Notes: generated by a model not told the origin, from the letters alone. A DNA stretch of 64,000 nucleotides from DATLLJ01 sp965229885 (GCA_965229885.1 CBDDJX010000003.1:1178001-1242000), one strand, 5' to 3'; shown: positions 1 through 8,728, counted from the stretch's first letter. Translations and numbers: made by a program.

Positions 1-2
1 TC

Positions 3-674
3 GACCGCGTCCGTAGACGGCTGCACTGCGACGGCAAGGCCACGGCCGACGAATGGCTCGACGTCATGCGGCACGCGCATCGAGCCGGCCTGCAGACGAC
101 GGCGACGATGATGTACGGAACCGTGGAGACCGACGAGGAGCGCCTCGAACACCTGCTGCGGCTGCGCGCGCTGCAGGACGAGACCGGCGGCTTCACGGCG
201 TTTATCACGTGGAGCTATCAGCCCGAGCACACTGAGCTCGCCGGCAGCGAGGCGACTGGCCTCGATTACCTGCGTACGCTCGCGATCGCGCGCATCGTCC
301 TCGACAACTTCGACAACCTGCAGGCCTCGTGGGTGACGCAGGGCGGCAAGGTCGGGCAGTTGAGCCTGGCCTACGGAGCCAACGACATGGGCAGCGTGAT
401 GATCGAGGAAAACGTCGTGCGCGCGGCCGGCGCCAGCTACTGCATGGACGAAGCCGAGATCGTTGACAACATCGAGGACGCCGGATTCACGGCGAAGCGG
501 CGGAACATGCATTACGAGATCCTGGGAGATCCGGTGTTCCGCGAACGTGACGTCCCGCGGATGCTCGCGCTCGCCAGGGCGCGCGAAGACGGCGACACGA
601 GCGGGCCCGACGAACTCGCGAAGTATCCCGCCCGGAGTCAATCCGGCAAACAGCTTCGCGTTATTCAGCATTGA
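3..674 (+). CDS. mqnC: Cyclic dehypoxanthinyl futalosine synthase, C-terminal part (runs off the left edge)
   Basis: Partial gene; the reading frame is open from base 3 and ends in TGA. The family is a radical-SAM enzyme that cyclises dehypoxanthine futalosine in the futalosine route to menaquinone. The radical-SAM Cys motif lies outside the window. Visible parts fit the MqnC/MqnE/CofH C-terminal region: TTATMMYG with VETDEERLEHL, then FITWSY, then LSLAYGANDMGSVMIEENVV, then a closing stretch on residue modification (AGFTAKRRNMHYE). The next gene, a deaminase-like amidohydrolase, overlaps its stop by 4 bases (TTGA), so the two are translationally coupled. MqnC is preferred over MqnE because of the downstream mqnP and menG and the general match; the call rests on the C-terminal half only. 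Confidence 0.88.
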   Translation, partial: DRVRRRLHCDGKATADEWLDVMRHAHRAGLQTTATMMYGTVETDEERLEHLLRLRALQDETGGFTAFITWSYQPEHTELAGSEATGLDYLRTLAIARIVLDNFDNLQASWVTQGGKVGQLSLAYGANDMGSVMIEENVVRAAGASYCMDEAEIVDNIEDAGFTAKRRNMHYEILGDPVFRERDVPRMLALARAREDGDTSGPDELAKYPARSQSGKQLRVIQH

Positions 675-1903
675 TCCGGTACCACGCGTCCTGGATCCTG
701 CCGATCGTGGAGCCGCCGATCCGTGACGGCTGGATGGTCGCAGACCGGGGCCGCATCGTGGCGTATGGTGCGTACGGCGTCGTGACTCGGCGGGCAGCGT
801 CTCACGCGGAGACGAGCGAAGTGGACCTCGGCCACGTGGCCGTGCTTCCGGGGCTGGTCAACGCGCACACGCACCTCGAACTGTCGTACCTGCGCGACGC
901 GGTGCCACCGGCGTCGGAGTTTCTCGTCTGGATCCGTGCGGTCATGGCAGCGCAGCGGCAGCGGACGTCCGCGACCGCCCCGCTCATTCTCGAAGCCATG
1001 GACCAGGCCATCGCGGAATCCGCGGCGTCCGGTACGGCCGTCGTGGGCGATATCGGCAACACGCTGGCGTCATTTCCGGCGCTGGTGCGCAGTCCGCTCG
1101 CGGCGGTCGTGTTCTTCGAGGTGCTCGGCTTTCACGTGGCGGATGCGAACGCCCTCATCGAGCATGCCTGCGGCGAGATCGAAGCGCTCGGGGCCACCGA
1201 CCGCGTTCGCACCAGCCTGGCCGCGCACGCACCGTGCTCGGTGGCGCCACTCCTGTTTCGCGCGATCCGCAAGGCGATTGATCGTTATCCGTTTGCGCCG
1301 TGCAGCGTGCATCTGTCGGAGTCGGTCGAGGAGGTGGAGTTCATCCGCACGGGAGGCGGCGCGTGGCGCCGGCTGCTCGAGGAAGTGGGCGCCTGGAATC
1401 CCGAGTGGATCCCGCCGGGGGGCAGCCCTGTGCGGTTTCTTGACGACAGCGGCTTCCTCGACGCGCGCGTGCTGGCCGTCCACGGCGTGCAGATGACGCC
1501 TGCGGATCTGTCGCGCCTCGCCTCGCGCGGCGCGACGCTCGTCACCTGTCCGCGGAGCAACAGCCGCACCGGTGCCGGTCGGCCGCCCATCGAGGACTTC
1601 TACGAGTCGGGCGTGCATGTCGCGGTTGGTACCGACAGCCTGGCTAGTTCGCCGGATCTGAGTGTGTTCGCCGAACTCGCGGCGCTGCGCGCGCTGGCGC
1701 TGTCGGTGCCGGCGTCGAGGCTCCTGGCGAGCGCGACGATCGAAGGGGCGCGGGCGCTCGGCTTTGACACCGATTACGGCACCATCGAACCGGGCAAGTC
1801 CGCGCGGCTTGTGGCTGTGGACGTGCCTCCCGGCACGGCCGATGTGGAAGAATACCTGGTGTCGGGGATCCAACGGGATCAGATTCGATGGGTCGAAGGG
1901 TAA
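671..1903 (+). CDS. Amidohydrolase, probable aminodeoxyfutalosine deaminase (MqnX-like)
   Basis: A 410-aa metal-dependent hydrolase of the amidohydrolase superfamily. Metal ligands expected for the family are visible: HTH in NAHTHLEL near residue 66, HLSES near 217, HGVQ near 271, and the Asp of VGTDSLASSP near 320. Its place inside a futalosine menaquinone cluster suggests it deaminates 6-amino-6-deoxyfutalosine; that substrate is inferred from context, and other S-adenosylhomocysteine/guanine-deaminase-like roles cannot be excluded. It starts with TTG overlapping the mqnC stop by 4 bases, and its stop is directly followed by the ATG of the prenyltransferase. Confidence 0.8.
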   Translation: MIRYHASWILPIVEPPIRDGWMVADRGRIVAYGAYGVVTRRAASHAETSEVDLGHVAVLPGLVNAHTHLELSYLRDAVPPASEFLVWIRAVMAAQRQRTSATAPLILEAMDQAIAESAASGTAVVGDIGNTLASFPALVRSPLAAVVFFEVLGFHVADANALIEHACGEIEALGATDRVRTSLAAHAPCSVAPLLFRAIRKAIDRYPFAPCSVHLSESVEEVEFIRTGGGAWRRLLEEVGAWNPEWIPPGGSPVRFLDDSGFLDARVLAVHGVQMTPADLSRLASRGATLVTCPRSNSRTGAGRPPIEDFYESGVHVAVGTDSLASSPDLSVFAELAALRALALSVPASRLLASATIEGARALGFDTDYGTIEPGKSARLVAVDVPPGTADVEEYLVSGIQRDQIRWVEG

Positions 1904-2776
1904 ATGCTGAGACGTCTCGCGGTCTACCTGTCGTTTGTCCGCTTCAGCCACTCGGTCTTTGCGCTGCCGTTTGCGCTGGCCGGTGCGCTGCTGGCGACCG
2001 AGCACGTACCCGGGAGCCCTGGGAAGAACCTCGGGTGGGGGACGGTGGCCTGGATTGTGGTCGCGATGGTGGCGGCGCGCAGCGCGGCGATGGGATTCAA
2101 CCGCCTTGTCGACGCGCGATTTGACGCACTCAATCCGCGGACGGCTAATCGGGAACTGCCTCGAGGCCTCATGTCGCGAGGGGAAGCGGTCGCGTTTGTC
2201 GTCGTCGCGTCGGCATTGTTCGTCTATGCCGCGTCGCGCCTCAATCCGCTCTGTTTCATGCTGTCGCCCGTAGCGCTTGCGATCGTGTTCTGGTATTCGC
2301 TGGCGAAGCGCTTCACGACCTGGACGCAACTCTTTCTCGGCCTGGCCATGGCCGTCGCGCCTGTCGGCGGGTGGCTGGCGGTCGGCGGACGGGGCGGATG
2401 GGACCCGTGGCTGCTCGCGCTCGCGATCTGCGCGTGGGTCGGCGGGTTCGACGTCCTCTATGCGTGCCAGGATCTCGACTTCGATCGCGCGCACCGCCTC
2501 CGCTCGATTCCGGTCCGCTACGGCATTCCGGCTGCGCTGGCGATCTCAAGAGGCATGCACGTCGTCGCGATCGTGTGCCTTGTCGCCTTGGCGTTCGTGG
2601 CGCCGCTCGGCCGCCTGTATCTGACGGGCGTCGCTGTCGTTGCCGCGCTGCTCGCGTATGAGCAATCACTCGTTCGCGCCGACGATCTGTCGCAAGTCAA
2701 ACGCGCGTTTGACTTGAATGGCTACGTCGGGATCCTTTACCTGCTGGTCTTGACTGTATCGATCTACGCACGATGA
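1904..2776 (+). CDS. mqnP: UbiA-family prenyltransferase of menaquinone synthesis (MqnP-like)
   Basis: A 290-aa polytopic membrane protein of the UbiA superfamily, which attaches a polyprenyl chain to an aromatic ring acid in the membrane. The two Asp-rich Mg-diphosphate motifs are clear: NRLVDARFDALNPRTANR near residues 66-83 and YACQDLDFDRAHRL near 186-200. Length and motif spacing are normal. The ATG directly abuts the stop of the upstream amidohydrolase, so it is in the same operon. Context selects the futalosine-pathway MqnP function over 4-hydroxybenzoate or protohaem farnesyl transfer. Confidence 0.88.
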   Translation: MLRRLAVYLSFVRFSHSVFALPFALAGALLATEHVPGSPGKNLGWGTVAWIVVAMVAARSAAMGFNRLVDARFDALNPRTANRELPRGLMSRGEAVAFVVVASALFVYAASRLNPLCFMLSPVALAIVFWYSLAKRFTTWTQLFLGLAMAVAPVGGWLAVGGRGGWDPWLLALAICAWVGGFDVLYACQDLDFDRAHRLRSIPVRYGIPAALAISRGMHVVAIVCLVALAFVAPLGRLYLTGVAVVAALLAYEQSLVRADDLSQVKRAFDLNGYVGILYLLVLTVSIYAR

Positions 2777-2778
2777 CG

Positions 2779-2910
2779 ACAACCAGTGCCAGAGTGCCGG
2801 GTGCTGCCATGGTCCATCCTTCGCGATGCGCCTCCGTTGCACTGGGCGCAGCACCCGGCATGCCGCACCCCGCACGGCACCCAGCACCTGGTATCAGGCA
2901 CGCGGCACGA
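2779..2910. repeat. Spacer built of GTGCCGGGTGC / GCACCCGGCA words
   Basis: The spacer between mqnP and menG is made of short words around GTGCC and GGCAC. The left half carries GTGCCGGGTGCTGCC (about 2796-2810) and the right half carries its inverse, GCAGCACCCGGCATGCC, followed by several GCACC/GGCAC repeats. It can fold into a long imperfect hairpin. A long open frame runs through it into menG, but the words are not protein-like, so the menG start was placed after it. Confidence 0.6.
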
Positions 2911-2926
2911 CGAGGATCTCCGATCA

Positions 2927-3640
2927 TTGGCTGATCTTTCGAAGTCTCCCGCTCGCATTGCGGGAATGTTCGATGCGATCGCGGGCCGATACGATCTCCT
3001 GAACCATCTACTGAGTGCGGGGATCGATCGTCGCTGGCGGAGACGCGCGATTCAGGCGTTGTCGCTGACCGGCCGCGAGCGCGTGCTGGACCTGTGCGCT
3101 GGAACGGCGGACCTCGCCCTCGCCGCCATCGATGCGCACCCGCCGGCGGCGCATGTGGTAGGCGTCGACTTCGCGCAGGCGATGCTGCGCGTCGGGCAGG
3201 AAAAGATCAGGCAGCGGCAGCTGGCGGATCGGATTGCCCTCGTGCGCGGCGACGCGACGCGGATTCCCCTTGAGGACGGGGCCGTTGACGCCATCACGAT
3301 CGGATTTGGCATTCGCAACGTCGAGGACACCGCCGCGGCGTGCGACGAGATGCGCCGTGTGCTCGCGCCGGGCGGACGCATTGCCGTTCTCGAGTTCTCG
3401 ATACCGGGGACGCGGGGCGTGCGCGCGGCATATTTGTGGTACTTCAACCAGGTACTGCCGCTCATCGGACGGCTGATTTCGCGCCACACGGCGGCGTACG
3501 GATACCTCCCCGCATCCGTCGGCGCCTTCGCCTCGCCCGACGAGTTTGCAGCAATCCTGCGGAAACACGGATTCGTTGACGTCGCCGCCGTCCGCCTGAC
3601 CTTCGGCATCGTCTTTCTGTACACGGCACATAGAGGTTAG
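2927..3640 (+). CDS. menG: Demethylmenaquinone methyltransferase
   Basis: Class I SAM-dependent methyltransferase of the UbiE/MenG family (237 aa from this start), the last step of menaquinone synthesis. Family blocks are present: MFDAIAGRYDLLNHLLSAGI near the N-terminus, the SAM-binding VLDLCAGTADLA, the second block FGIRNVEDTAAACDEM, and LEFSIPGTRGVRAAYLWYF near the C-terminus. The TTG at 2927 is chosen because it sits behind a GAGGA ribosome-binding site (about 2911) and gives a normal family length; frames reaching back to 2786 would add about 47 residues coded by repetitive spacer DNA. Confidence 0.93.
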   Translation: MADLSKSPARIAGMFDAIAGRYDLLNHLLSAGIDRRWRRRAIQALSLTGRERVLDLCAGTADLALAAIDAHPPAAHVVGVDFAQAMLRVGQEKIRQRQLADRIALVRGDATRIPLEDGAVDAITIGFGIRNVEDTAAACDEMRRVLAPGGRIAVLEFSIPGTRGVRAAYLWYFNQVLPLIGRLISRHTAAYGYLPASVGAFASPDEFAAILRKHGFVDVAAVRLTFGIVFLYTAHRG

Positions 3641-3681
3641 AACCTCTCGTCCCTGGCTGATATACTGACCGTAAGTCCGTC

Positions 3682-4620
3682 ATGTATTTCGATTTCGACG
3701 ATTACCGGCCGGACACGCCGCGGGTGACGACTGCGATCTCCTGGCGCGAAGGAATCCTGCTGTCGGTCATCTTTCACCTGTTGATGGTGATGACGCTGCT
3801 CCTCTCGCCGCGGGTGTTTCCTGTCGACGAGGCTGCGCGCGCTCGCGCGCTGGCGCTCGCCGAGCGGCGCGCGCAGAACAAGACGTTCGTCTTCGTGCAG
3901 CCGCGCCTCGACACGGAAGCGCTAAGGCCGCCCGATCGCGCCGATTCCTCGGACAAAGACCGCATCGCCCGCGCCCCAGAACCGGCGCCCGAGCCCGAGA
4001 ACGAATCGCCCTTTGCGCGTGGCAACACGCCCGAACGCGTCGAGGAGGAGCCAACTCCGGCCGCACGCGGCCAAGGCCCCACTCCCGATCCGGCAGCCGG
4101 CCAGCAGGCGCAGGACACTCCACCCCCACTGCCGGATTCGCCGTCAGCGCTGCCGTTACCTTTGCCGCCGCCTCCGAGCGCGACAAACGGTGCCAACGGA
4201 CGGGCTGCGGCGGCGGGTGGATCGCTGGGCGATGCGATCAGAAATCTGCAGCGCTACGTGCAGATGTACGACAACCGCGAGGGTGGTGGCGGGCAGTTCG
4301 GCCCGAACATTCAATTTGACACCAAGGGCGTCGAGTTCGGTCCCTGGATTCGCCGCTTTGTCGCACAGGTCAAGCGGAACTGGCTCATCCCGTATTCGGT
4401 GATGTCCAACAGCGGACACGTCGTCATCCAATTCAACGTGCACCGGGACGGCGCGATCACCGATCTTGCGATCGTCGGCCCCTGCCCGGTTCCTGCGTTC
4501 AACAGCGCCGCGTACGGTGCGCTGGCCTCGTCGAATCCGACGCAATCGCTTCCGGTGGCCTATCCGGCCGACAAGGCGTTCTTCACGGTCACGTTCTTTT
4601 ATAACGAGTCTCCGCAATGA
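3682..4620 (+). CDS. TonB-like energy transducer / periplasmic linker protein
   Basis: A 312-aa protein with one N-terminal transmembrane segment (about residues 25-42, GILLSVIFHLLMVMTLLL). A Pro/Glu/Ala-rich periplasmic stretch (about 90-170) follows, then a TonB C-terminal-like domain with KRNWLIPYSVM and VVIQFNVHRDGAITDLAIVG. Such proteins couple inner-membrane energy or signals to outer-membrane partners. No exbB/exbD lies nearby. The domain is divergent, with Cys-Pro in the middle of the C-terminal fold. It follows menG and precedes a tiny membrane peptide gene and miaA. Confidence 0.72.
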   Translation: MYFDFDDYRPDTPRVTTAISWREGILLSVIFHLLMVMTLLLSPRVFPVDEAARARALALAERRAQNKTFVFVQPRLDTEALRPPDRADSSDKDRIARAPEPAPEPENESPFARGNTPERVEEEPTPAARGQGPTPDPAAGQQAQDTPPPLPDSPSALPLPLPPPPSATNGANGRAAAAGGSLGDAIRNLQRYVQMYDNREGGGGQFGPNIQFDTKGVEFGPWIRRFVAQVKRNWLIPYSVMSNSGHVVIQFNVHRDGAITDLAIVGPCPVPAFNSAAYGALASSNPTQSLPVAYPADKAFFTVTFFYNESPQ

Positions 4621-4621
4621 A

Positions 4622-4702
4622 ATGCTGACCCGATCGCAGCAGCGCGGGCTCCTGATCATCTTGTTCGCGTTCATCGTCTACGTGCTCGTTCGCGTTCGCT
4701 GA
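4622..4702 (+). CDS. 26-residue single-span membrane peptide (hypothetical)
   Basis: A small frame begins one base after the stop of the TonB-like gene and ends four bases before miaA. It encodes MLTRSQQRG, a continuous hydrophobic helix (LLIILFAFIVYVLV) and a basic tail, RVR. Composition and placement fit a real membrane micropeptide coupled to the upstream gene, and the frame exactly fills the gap. No family is recognised, and chance cannot be excluded at this length. Confidence 0.5.
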   Translation: MLTRSQQRGLLIILFAFIVYVLVRVR

Positions 4703-4706
4703 TCTG

Positions 4707-5681
4707 ATGTCCAGACCCCTGGCAGTGGCCGTTCTCGGATCGACCGCCACCGGCAAGAGTGCGCTCGCGCTTGCGCTCGCCGAACAATTCGGCGGCGAAA
4801 TCATCAGCTGCGATTCGACGGCGGTGTATCGGGGCTTCGACATCGGTACCGACAAGGTGAGTCTCGCGGATCGGCGGGGGGTTCCGCATCACCTGATTGA
4901 TGTCGTGGCCGATCCGACTGAAGAATACACGGCCGCACGATACGCGCGGGAAGCCTCGGCCGCCATTCGCGACATTCACGCGCGCGGACGGCTGCCGATT
5001 CTTGTGGGCGGCACCGGGTTGTACTACCGCGCGTTGACGCGCGGCCTGTTTCCGGGTCCGAGCCGGTGCCCGCTCCTGCGGCAGCGTCTCGAAGAGCGTG
5101 CCGTCAGACGCGGCGTGTCGTTCCTGCACCGGATGCTGGCCCGCGTGGATCCGCCGTCAGCTGGCCGCATCCAGCCGAACGATCTGACGCGCATGGTCCG
5201 GGCGCTCGAAGTGTTCTATCTGACCGGCCGCCCGTTGACCGATCATTTCGCTGAGACCGCGTCGCCGATTCCCGACGTGCTGGTGATGGGCATCGCCGTT
5301 CGTCTCCCCGCCGCTGTGATTTCCGAGCGCGTCACGCGGCGGGTCGACGAACAGTTCGCGCGCGGGCTGTTGAACGAGATACGAGCGCTGCTGGCACGCG
5401 GCATTCCCGAAACCGCGCGCCCCTTCGGCGGACTCGTGTATCGGCAGGCGCTGGAGCACCTGCACGGCATTCGGGACGAGGCGGCCACCCGGGCCCTCAT
5501 CGCCCAGGAGAACCGCCGCTACGCGCGTCGCCAGGTGACCTGGTTCCGCAAGGAGCCTGGTCTGGCGTGGCTTGACGGTCCAGGCGAGTCGTCCGCGACG
5601 ATCGCCGCCGCGACCCGCCTGGTTGAATCAGGACCATCATGCCATCCCGCTCAACCGCAGCGTTCAAACGAGCCATCGTGA
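4707..5681 (+). CDS. miaA: tRNA dimethylallyltransferase
   Basis: A 324-aa enzyme that transfers a dimethylallyl group to A37 of tRNAs reading UNN codons. The P-loop GSTATGKS is at residues 11-18, the CDSTAVYRG and DIGTDK segments follow, and VGGTGLYYRAL is near 94. The C-terminal RQVTWFRK segment is intact. The last 43 bases overlap the start of deoB in another frame, so the two genes are tightly coupled. Confidence 0.96.
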   Translation: MSRPLAVAVLGSTATGKSALALALAEQFGGEIISCDSTAVYRGFDIGTDKVSLADRRGVPHHLIDVVADPTEEYTAARYAREASAAIRDIHARGRLPILVGGTGLYYRALTRGLFPGPSRCPLLRQRLEERAVRRGVSFLHRMLARVDPPSAGRIQPNDLTRMVRALEVFYLTGRPLTDHFAETASPIPDVLVMGIAVRLPAAVISERVTRRVDEQFARGLLNEIRALLARGIPETARPFGGLVYRQALEHLHGIRDEAATRALIAQENRRYARRQVTWFRKEPGLAWLDGPGESSATIAAATRLVESGPSCHPAQPQRSNEPS

Positions 5682-6829
5682 TCGTGCTCGACGGCGCCGG
5701 CATCGGCGAGCTGCCGGACGCGGCGCAGTACGGGGACGAGGGCAGCGACACGCTGGGCCACATCGAGCGCCGCGTCCCGCTCCGGGTGCCCACGCTGCGG
5801 GCGCTCGGTCTGGAGCGCGTCGTGATGTTGGGCGGCGCGCCACCGGCCGGCAGGGCCACGGGCGCTGTGGGACGAATGGCTGAAGCCTCGGCGGGCAAGG
5901 ACTCGGTCACCGGCCATTGGGAAATGATGGGCGTCGTGCTGGCGCGGCCATTTCCCGTCTTCCCGCACGGATTCCCGCCCGGCATCATCGCGGACTTTTC
6001 GAGGATGACGGGCCGCGGCGTGATCGGCAACAAGGCGGCATCGGGGACCGACATCATCGACGAGCTTGGCGCCGAGCACATGCGCACCGGCGCGTTCATC
6101 GTGTATACGTCGGCCGACAGCGTGTTTCAGATCGCCGCGCACGAGGTCACCGTGCCGGTTCCGGAGCTGTATCGCGCCTGCGAGATCGCGTACAAGCTCG
6201 TGGGCGAAGGCCTCGGGGTCGGGCGCGTGATCGCCAGACCATTCGTCGGCGGTCCAGGCAGCTTCAAGCGGACTGCGAATCGCCGTGATTATGTACTGCC
6301 GCCGGCCGGCGAGACGCTGCTTGATCGTCTGACAGCCGCGTCGATCCCGGTCGTGGCGATCGGCAAGATTGAGGATCTGTTCGCGGGGCGAGGCATCAGT
6401 GTCGCCTGGCATACGGCTAGCGACGACGAGGGGATGGACGAGCTCGAACGGCAGATGGCCGACATCGACCGCGGCCTGATCTTCGCCAATCTCGTCGACT
6501 TCGACACACAATATGGACACCGGAACGACGTCGGCGGCTTCGCATGTAACCTCGAACAGTTCGACCGCCGGCTGTCGACGCTCGTGCCTCGTTTGCGCGA
6601 AGATGACCTACTGATGGTGACCGCCGACCACGGGAACGATCCCACGACGCCGGGCACCGACCACTCGCGCGAGTACGTCCCGCTGCTCGTGGCAGGCAAG
6701 CGGGTCCGTGCCGGCGCAGAACTGGGAACGCGCCTCTCGTTCGCGGACCTCGGCCAGACGCTGGCGGACGTGTTTGGCGTGGGCCCGCTCGCCAACGGCA
6801 CGAGTTTTCTGAAGGAGATCACGACGTAG
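5639..6829 (+). CDS. deoB: Phosphopentomutase
   Basis: A 396-aa alkaline-phosphatase-superfamily enzyme interconverting (deoxy)ribose 1- and 5-phosphate in nucleoside salvage. The N-terminal metal/active-site motif IVLDGAGIGELPDAAQYGDEG and the C-terminal metal motif TADHGNDPTTPGTDHSREY are both complete. SGKDSVTGHWEMMG-type and SADSVFQIAAHE stretches match the family. The ATG lies inside the 3' end of miaA; a more internal start would cut into the conserved N-terminal strand. Confidence 0.95.
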   Translation: MPSRSTAAFKRAIVIVLDGAGIGELPDAAQYGDEGSDTLGHIERRVPLRVPTLRALGLERVVMLGGAPPAGRATGAVGRMAEASAGKDSVTGHWEMMGVVLARPFPVFPHGFPPGIIADFSRMTGRGVIGNKAASGTDIIDELGAEHMRTGAFIVYTSADSVFQIAAHEVTVPVPELYRACEIAYKLVGEGLGVGRVIARPFVGGPGSFKRTANRRDYVLPPAGETLLDRLTAASIPVVAIGKIEDLFAGRGISVAWHTASDDEGMDELERQMADIDRGLIFANLVDFDTQYGHRNDVGGFACNLEQFDRRLSTLVPRLREDDLLMVTADHGNDPTTPGTDHSREYVPLLVAGKRVRAGAELGTRLSFADLGQTLADVFGVGPLANGTSFLKEITT

Positions 6830-6833
6830 ATCG

Positions 6834-7874
6834 ATGGCGACTATCCGGGAAGAACTCGAGCAGCGCGAGCGCGACATCCTCGCACCCCGGGGGGCCAAGA
6901 GCGCCGACTCGCGTGGCCGTCTGCGCCAGGAGGTGGAAGACGACGTCCGGCCGGCGTTTCAGCGCGATCGCGACCGCATCATTCACAGCAAGGCGTTCCG
7001 CCGCCTCAAGCACAAGACGCAGGTATTCTTCGCGCCGACCGGGGATCATTACCGGACCCGGCTGACGCACACGCTCGAAGTCTCGCAGATCGCCCGCACG
7101 ATCGCCAAGGTTCTGCGCCTGCACGAGGAGCTTACCGAAGCAATCACGCTCGGTCACGACCTCGGGCACACCCCGTTCGGGCACGCCGGCGAGCGCATCA
7201 TCGATCAGCTGATGCCGGGCGGCTTCAACCACTACATCCAGAGCCTCCGCATCGTCGATCTCCTCGAGAACGATGGCCGCGGCCTCAACCTGACGTGGGA
7301 GGTCCGCGACGGCATCGCCAAGCACTCGAAAGGGAGGTCCGGCGCCCCGGTCGGGATGGCGGAGGCCGGGCGCGCACACACGATCGAGGGGCAGATCATG
7401 CGGGTAGCCGACATCATTGCCTACGTCAACCACGATATAGACGATGCGACGAGAGCGGGGTTGTTGAAGCCGGAAGATCTGCCACGGGAACCTGTACGCG
7501 TCCTCGGGTCCACGTCGTCAGCTCGAATCGCGACGCTCGTCAAGGATGTCGTGACGGAGACGCTGGCGGGCGGGCTGACGGAGATCCGCATGAGCGATAC
7601 GGTGCTCGAGGCCGTCCTTGCGCTGCGCGGTTTTCTGTTCGACGCGGTGTACGAGAACACGATCGCGACCGCGGAGTTCAGGAAGGCCACCGACATCCTC
7701 AGCGGTCTGTGGGAGAAGGTGCGGGAGCGGCCCGCCCAGTTCCTGGATCCGCGCACGCTCGAGGAAGAGGGGCTCGACGCTGCCGCCCGGGATTTTCTCG
7801 CGGGTATGACCGACCGCTACGCCGTGCGCCTCTTCGAGCAGCTCTTCATTCCGAAGCCCTGGGCCATCGAATAG
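6834..7874 (+). CDS. dgt: dGTPase-like deoxynucleoside triphosphate triphosphohydrolase (HD domain)
   Basis: A 346-aa HD-domain phosphohydrolase. Metal-binding motifs are clear: RTRLTHTLEVSQIARTIA carries the first His, GHDLGHTPFGHAGE the HD pair plus downstream His, and NHDIDDATRAGLL the last Asp. It resembles the shorter clade of dGTP triphosphohydrolase-like proteins with the conserved KAFRRLKHKTQVF. It probably controls dNTP pools; exact nucleotide preference cannot be read from sequence. It begins 4 bases after deoB. Confidence 0.92.
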   Translation: MATIREELEQRERDILAPRGAKSADSRGRLRQEVEDDVRPAFQRDRDRIIHSKAFRRLKHKTQVFFAPTGDHYRTRLTHTLEVSQIARTIAKVLRLHEELTEAITLGHDLGHTPFGHAGERIIDQLMPGGFNHYIQSLRIVDLLENDGRGLNLTWEVRDGIAKHSKGRSGAPVGMAEAGRAHTIEGQIMRVADIIAYVNHDIDDATRAGLLKPEDLPREPVRVLGSTSSARIATLVKDVVTETLAGGLTEIRMSDTVLEAVLALRGFLFDAVYENTIATAEFRKATDILSGLWEKVRERPAQFLDPRTLEEEGLDAAARDFLAGMTDRYAVRLFEQLFIPKPWAIE

Positions 7875-7909
7875 GGAATCGGGAACAGAATGGTATATTA
7901 AGAGGTTTG

Positions 7910-8530
7910 ATGCTGCTGGATCTCAACAACATTCACGCGCCACGTGAGCGCTACGAGAAGGTGTACCCGCCCGGGGCGTTTTCGGCAGACGGGGAAGCCT
8001 TTCGCGTTGTCCGACCCGTGTCGCTCGCGTTCGACATCGTCAAGGACAAGGAGCACTTTCAACTGGTCGGCGGCGTCAGCGCCGCGCTGGAGCTGCCGTG
8101 CAGCCGGTGTCTGGAGCCGTTCACGTCGCCCGTGAACGGCACATTCGACTTGCGATATCAGCCGCACGCGCACCCGGCCGGTTCGGGCCATGAGGCCGAA
8201 CGTGAAATCGAGGAGGACGATCTCTCGACCGCGTTCTACGACAACGACGAGATCGATCTCGGTCAACTGATGCGCGAGCAGTTCTATCTGTCGCTCCCCA
8301 TGAAGCCGCTGTGCCGCGAAGACTGCAGGGGGCTCTGTTCGATGTGCGGGACGAATCTGAACCGGGGCACATGCGATTGCAGGCGCGACTGGGAAGATCC
8401 GCGCTTGGCGGTACTGAAGTCGCTGAAAAAGAGCAGTAGGAAACTCTCCACCACGGAGGACATGGAGGACACGGGGGGACATACGGTCGGAACGCGGATT
8501 CTTGTCGAACCTCCGTGTCCTCTGTGGTAG
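7910..8530 (+). CDS. YceD/DUF177-family protein with a repeat-derived C-terminal tail
   Basis: A 206-aa protein of the YceD (DUF177) family, typically encoded just upstream of rpmF. The Cys motif LPCSRCLEPF is near residue 63. A second Cys-rich block (KPLCREDCRGLCSMCGTNL, then CDC) near 126-153 suggests a zinc-binding tail. The ATG at 7910 follows an AGAGG-type site. The last about 26 residues (TTEDMEDTGGHTVG onward, to PCPLW) are encoded by an inverted-repeat element rather than by conserved protein, so the original stop has probably been lost to the repeat. Confidence 0.88.
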   Translation: MLLDLNNIHAPRERYEKVYPPGAFSADGEAFRVVRPVSLAFDIVKDKEHFQLVGGVSAALELPCSRCLEPFTSPVNGTFDLRYQPHAHPAGSGHEAEREIEEDDLSTAFYDNDEIDLGQLMREQFYLSLPMKPLCREDCRGLCSMCGTNLNRGTCDCRRDWEDPRLAVLKSLKKSSRKLSTTEDMEDTGGHTVGTRILVEPPCPLW

Positions 8531-8532
8531 CT
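8448..8532. repeat. Inverted repeat of CACGGAGGACA words, read through by yceD
   Basis: The left arm CCACCACGGAGGACATGGAGG (about 8449-8469) is matched by the inverse of the right arm, CCTCCGTGTCCTCTGTGGTAG (about 8511-8531). The arms differ at a few positions, and a loop of about 40 bases separates them. Words of this type (repeated GAGGACA) resemble the low-complexity spacer repeats familiar from environmental bacterial genomes. Here the yceD frame runs through both arms and stops at the outer end. Confidence 0.75.
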
Positions 8533-8543
8533 AGGTTACTCAT

Positions 8544-8726
8544 ATGCCAAATCCAAAACGACGACATTCCAAGTCACGGACAGCCAAGCGTCGCACGCAC
8601 GACGCGTTGAAGCCGGTGGGGCTCGGCGAGTGCCCGCACTGTCACGAGCCGAAGCTGCCGCATCGCGTCTGCTCGCATTGCGGGTACTACCGCGGACGCC
8701 AGGCCCGGGCGGTCAAGGAGGACTAA
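8544..8726 (+). CDS. rpmF: 50S ribosomal protein L32
   Basis: A 60-aa protein beginning MPNPKRRHSKSRTAKRR, the invariant L32 start, with zinc-ribbon pairs CPHCHEPKLPHRVC and SHCG. It is part of the large ribosomal subunit. It lies 13 bases after the yceD stop, as is usual for the yceD-rpmF-plsX order. Confidence 0.97.
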   Translation: MPNPKRRHSKSRTAKRRTHDALKPVGLGECPHCHEPKLPHRVCSHCGYYRGRQARAVKED

Positions 8727-8728
8727 CT

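Noticed and set aside
1070..2494. Long minus-strand open frame opposite the menaquinone genes
   Set aside because: It is the antisense shadow of GC-rich codons, with Arg/Pro/His-rich composition and no family match; the plus-strand genes explain the DNA.
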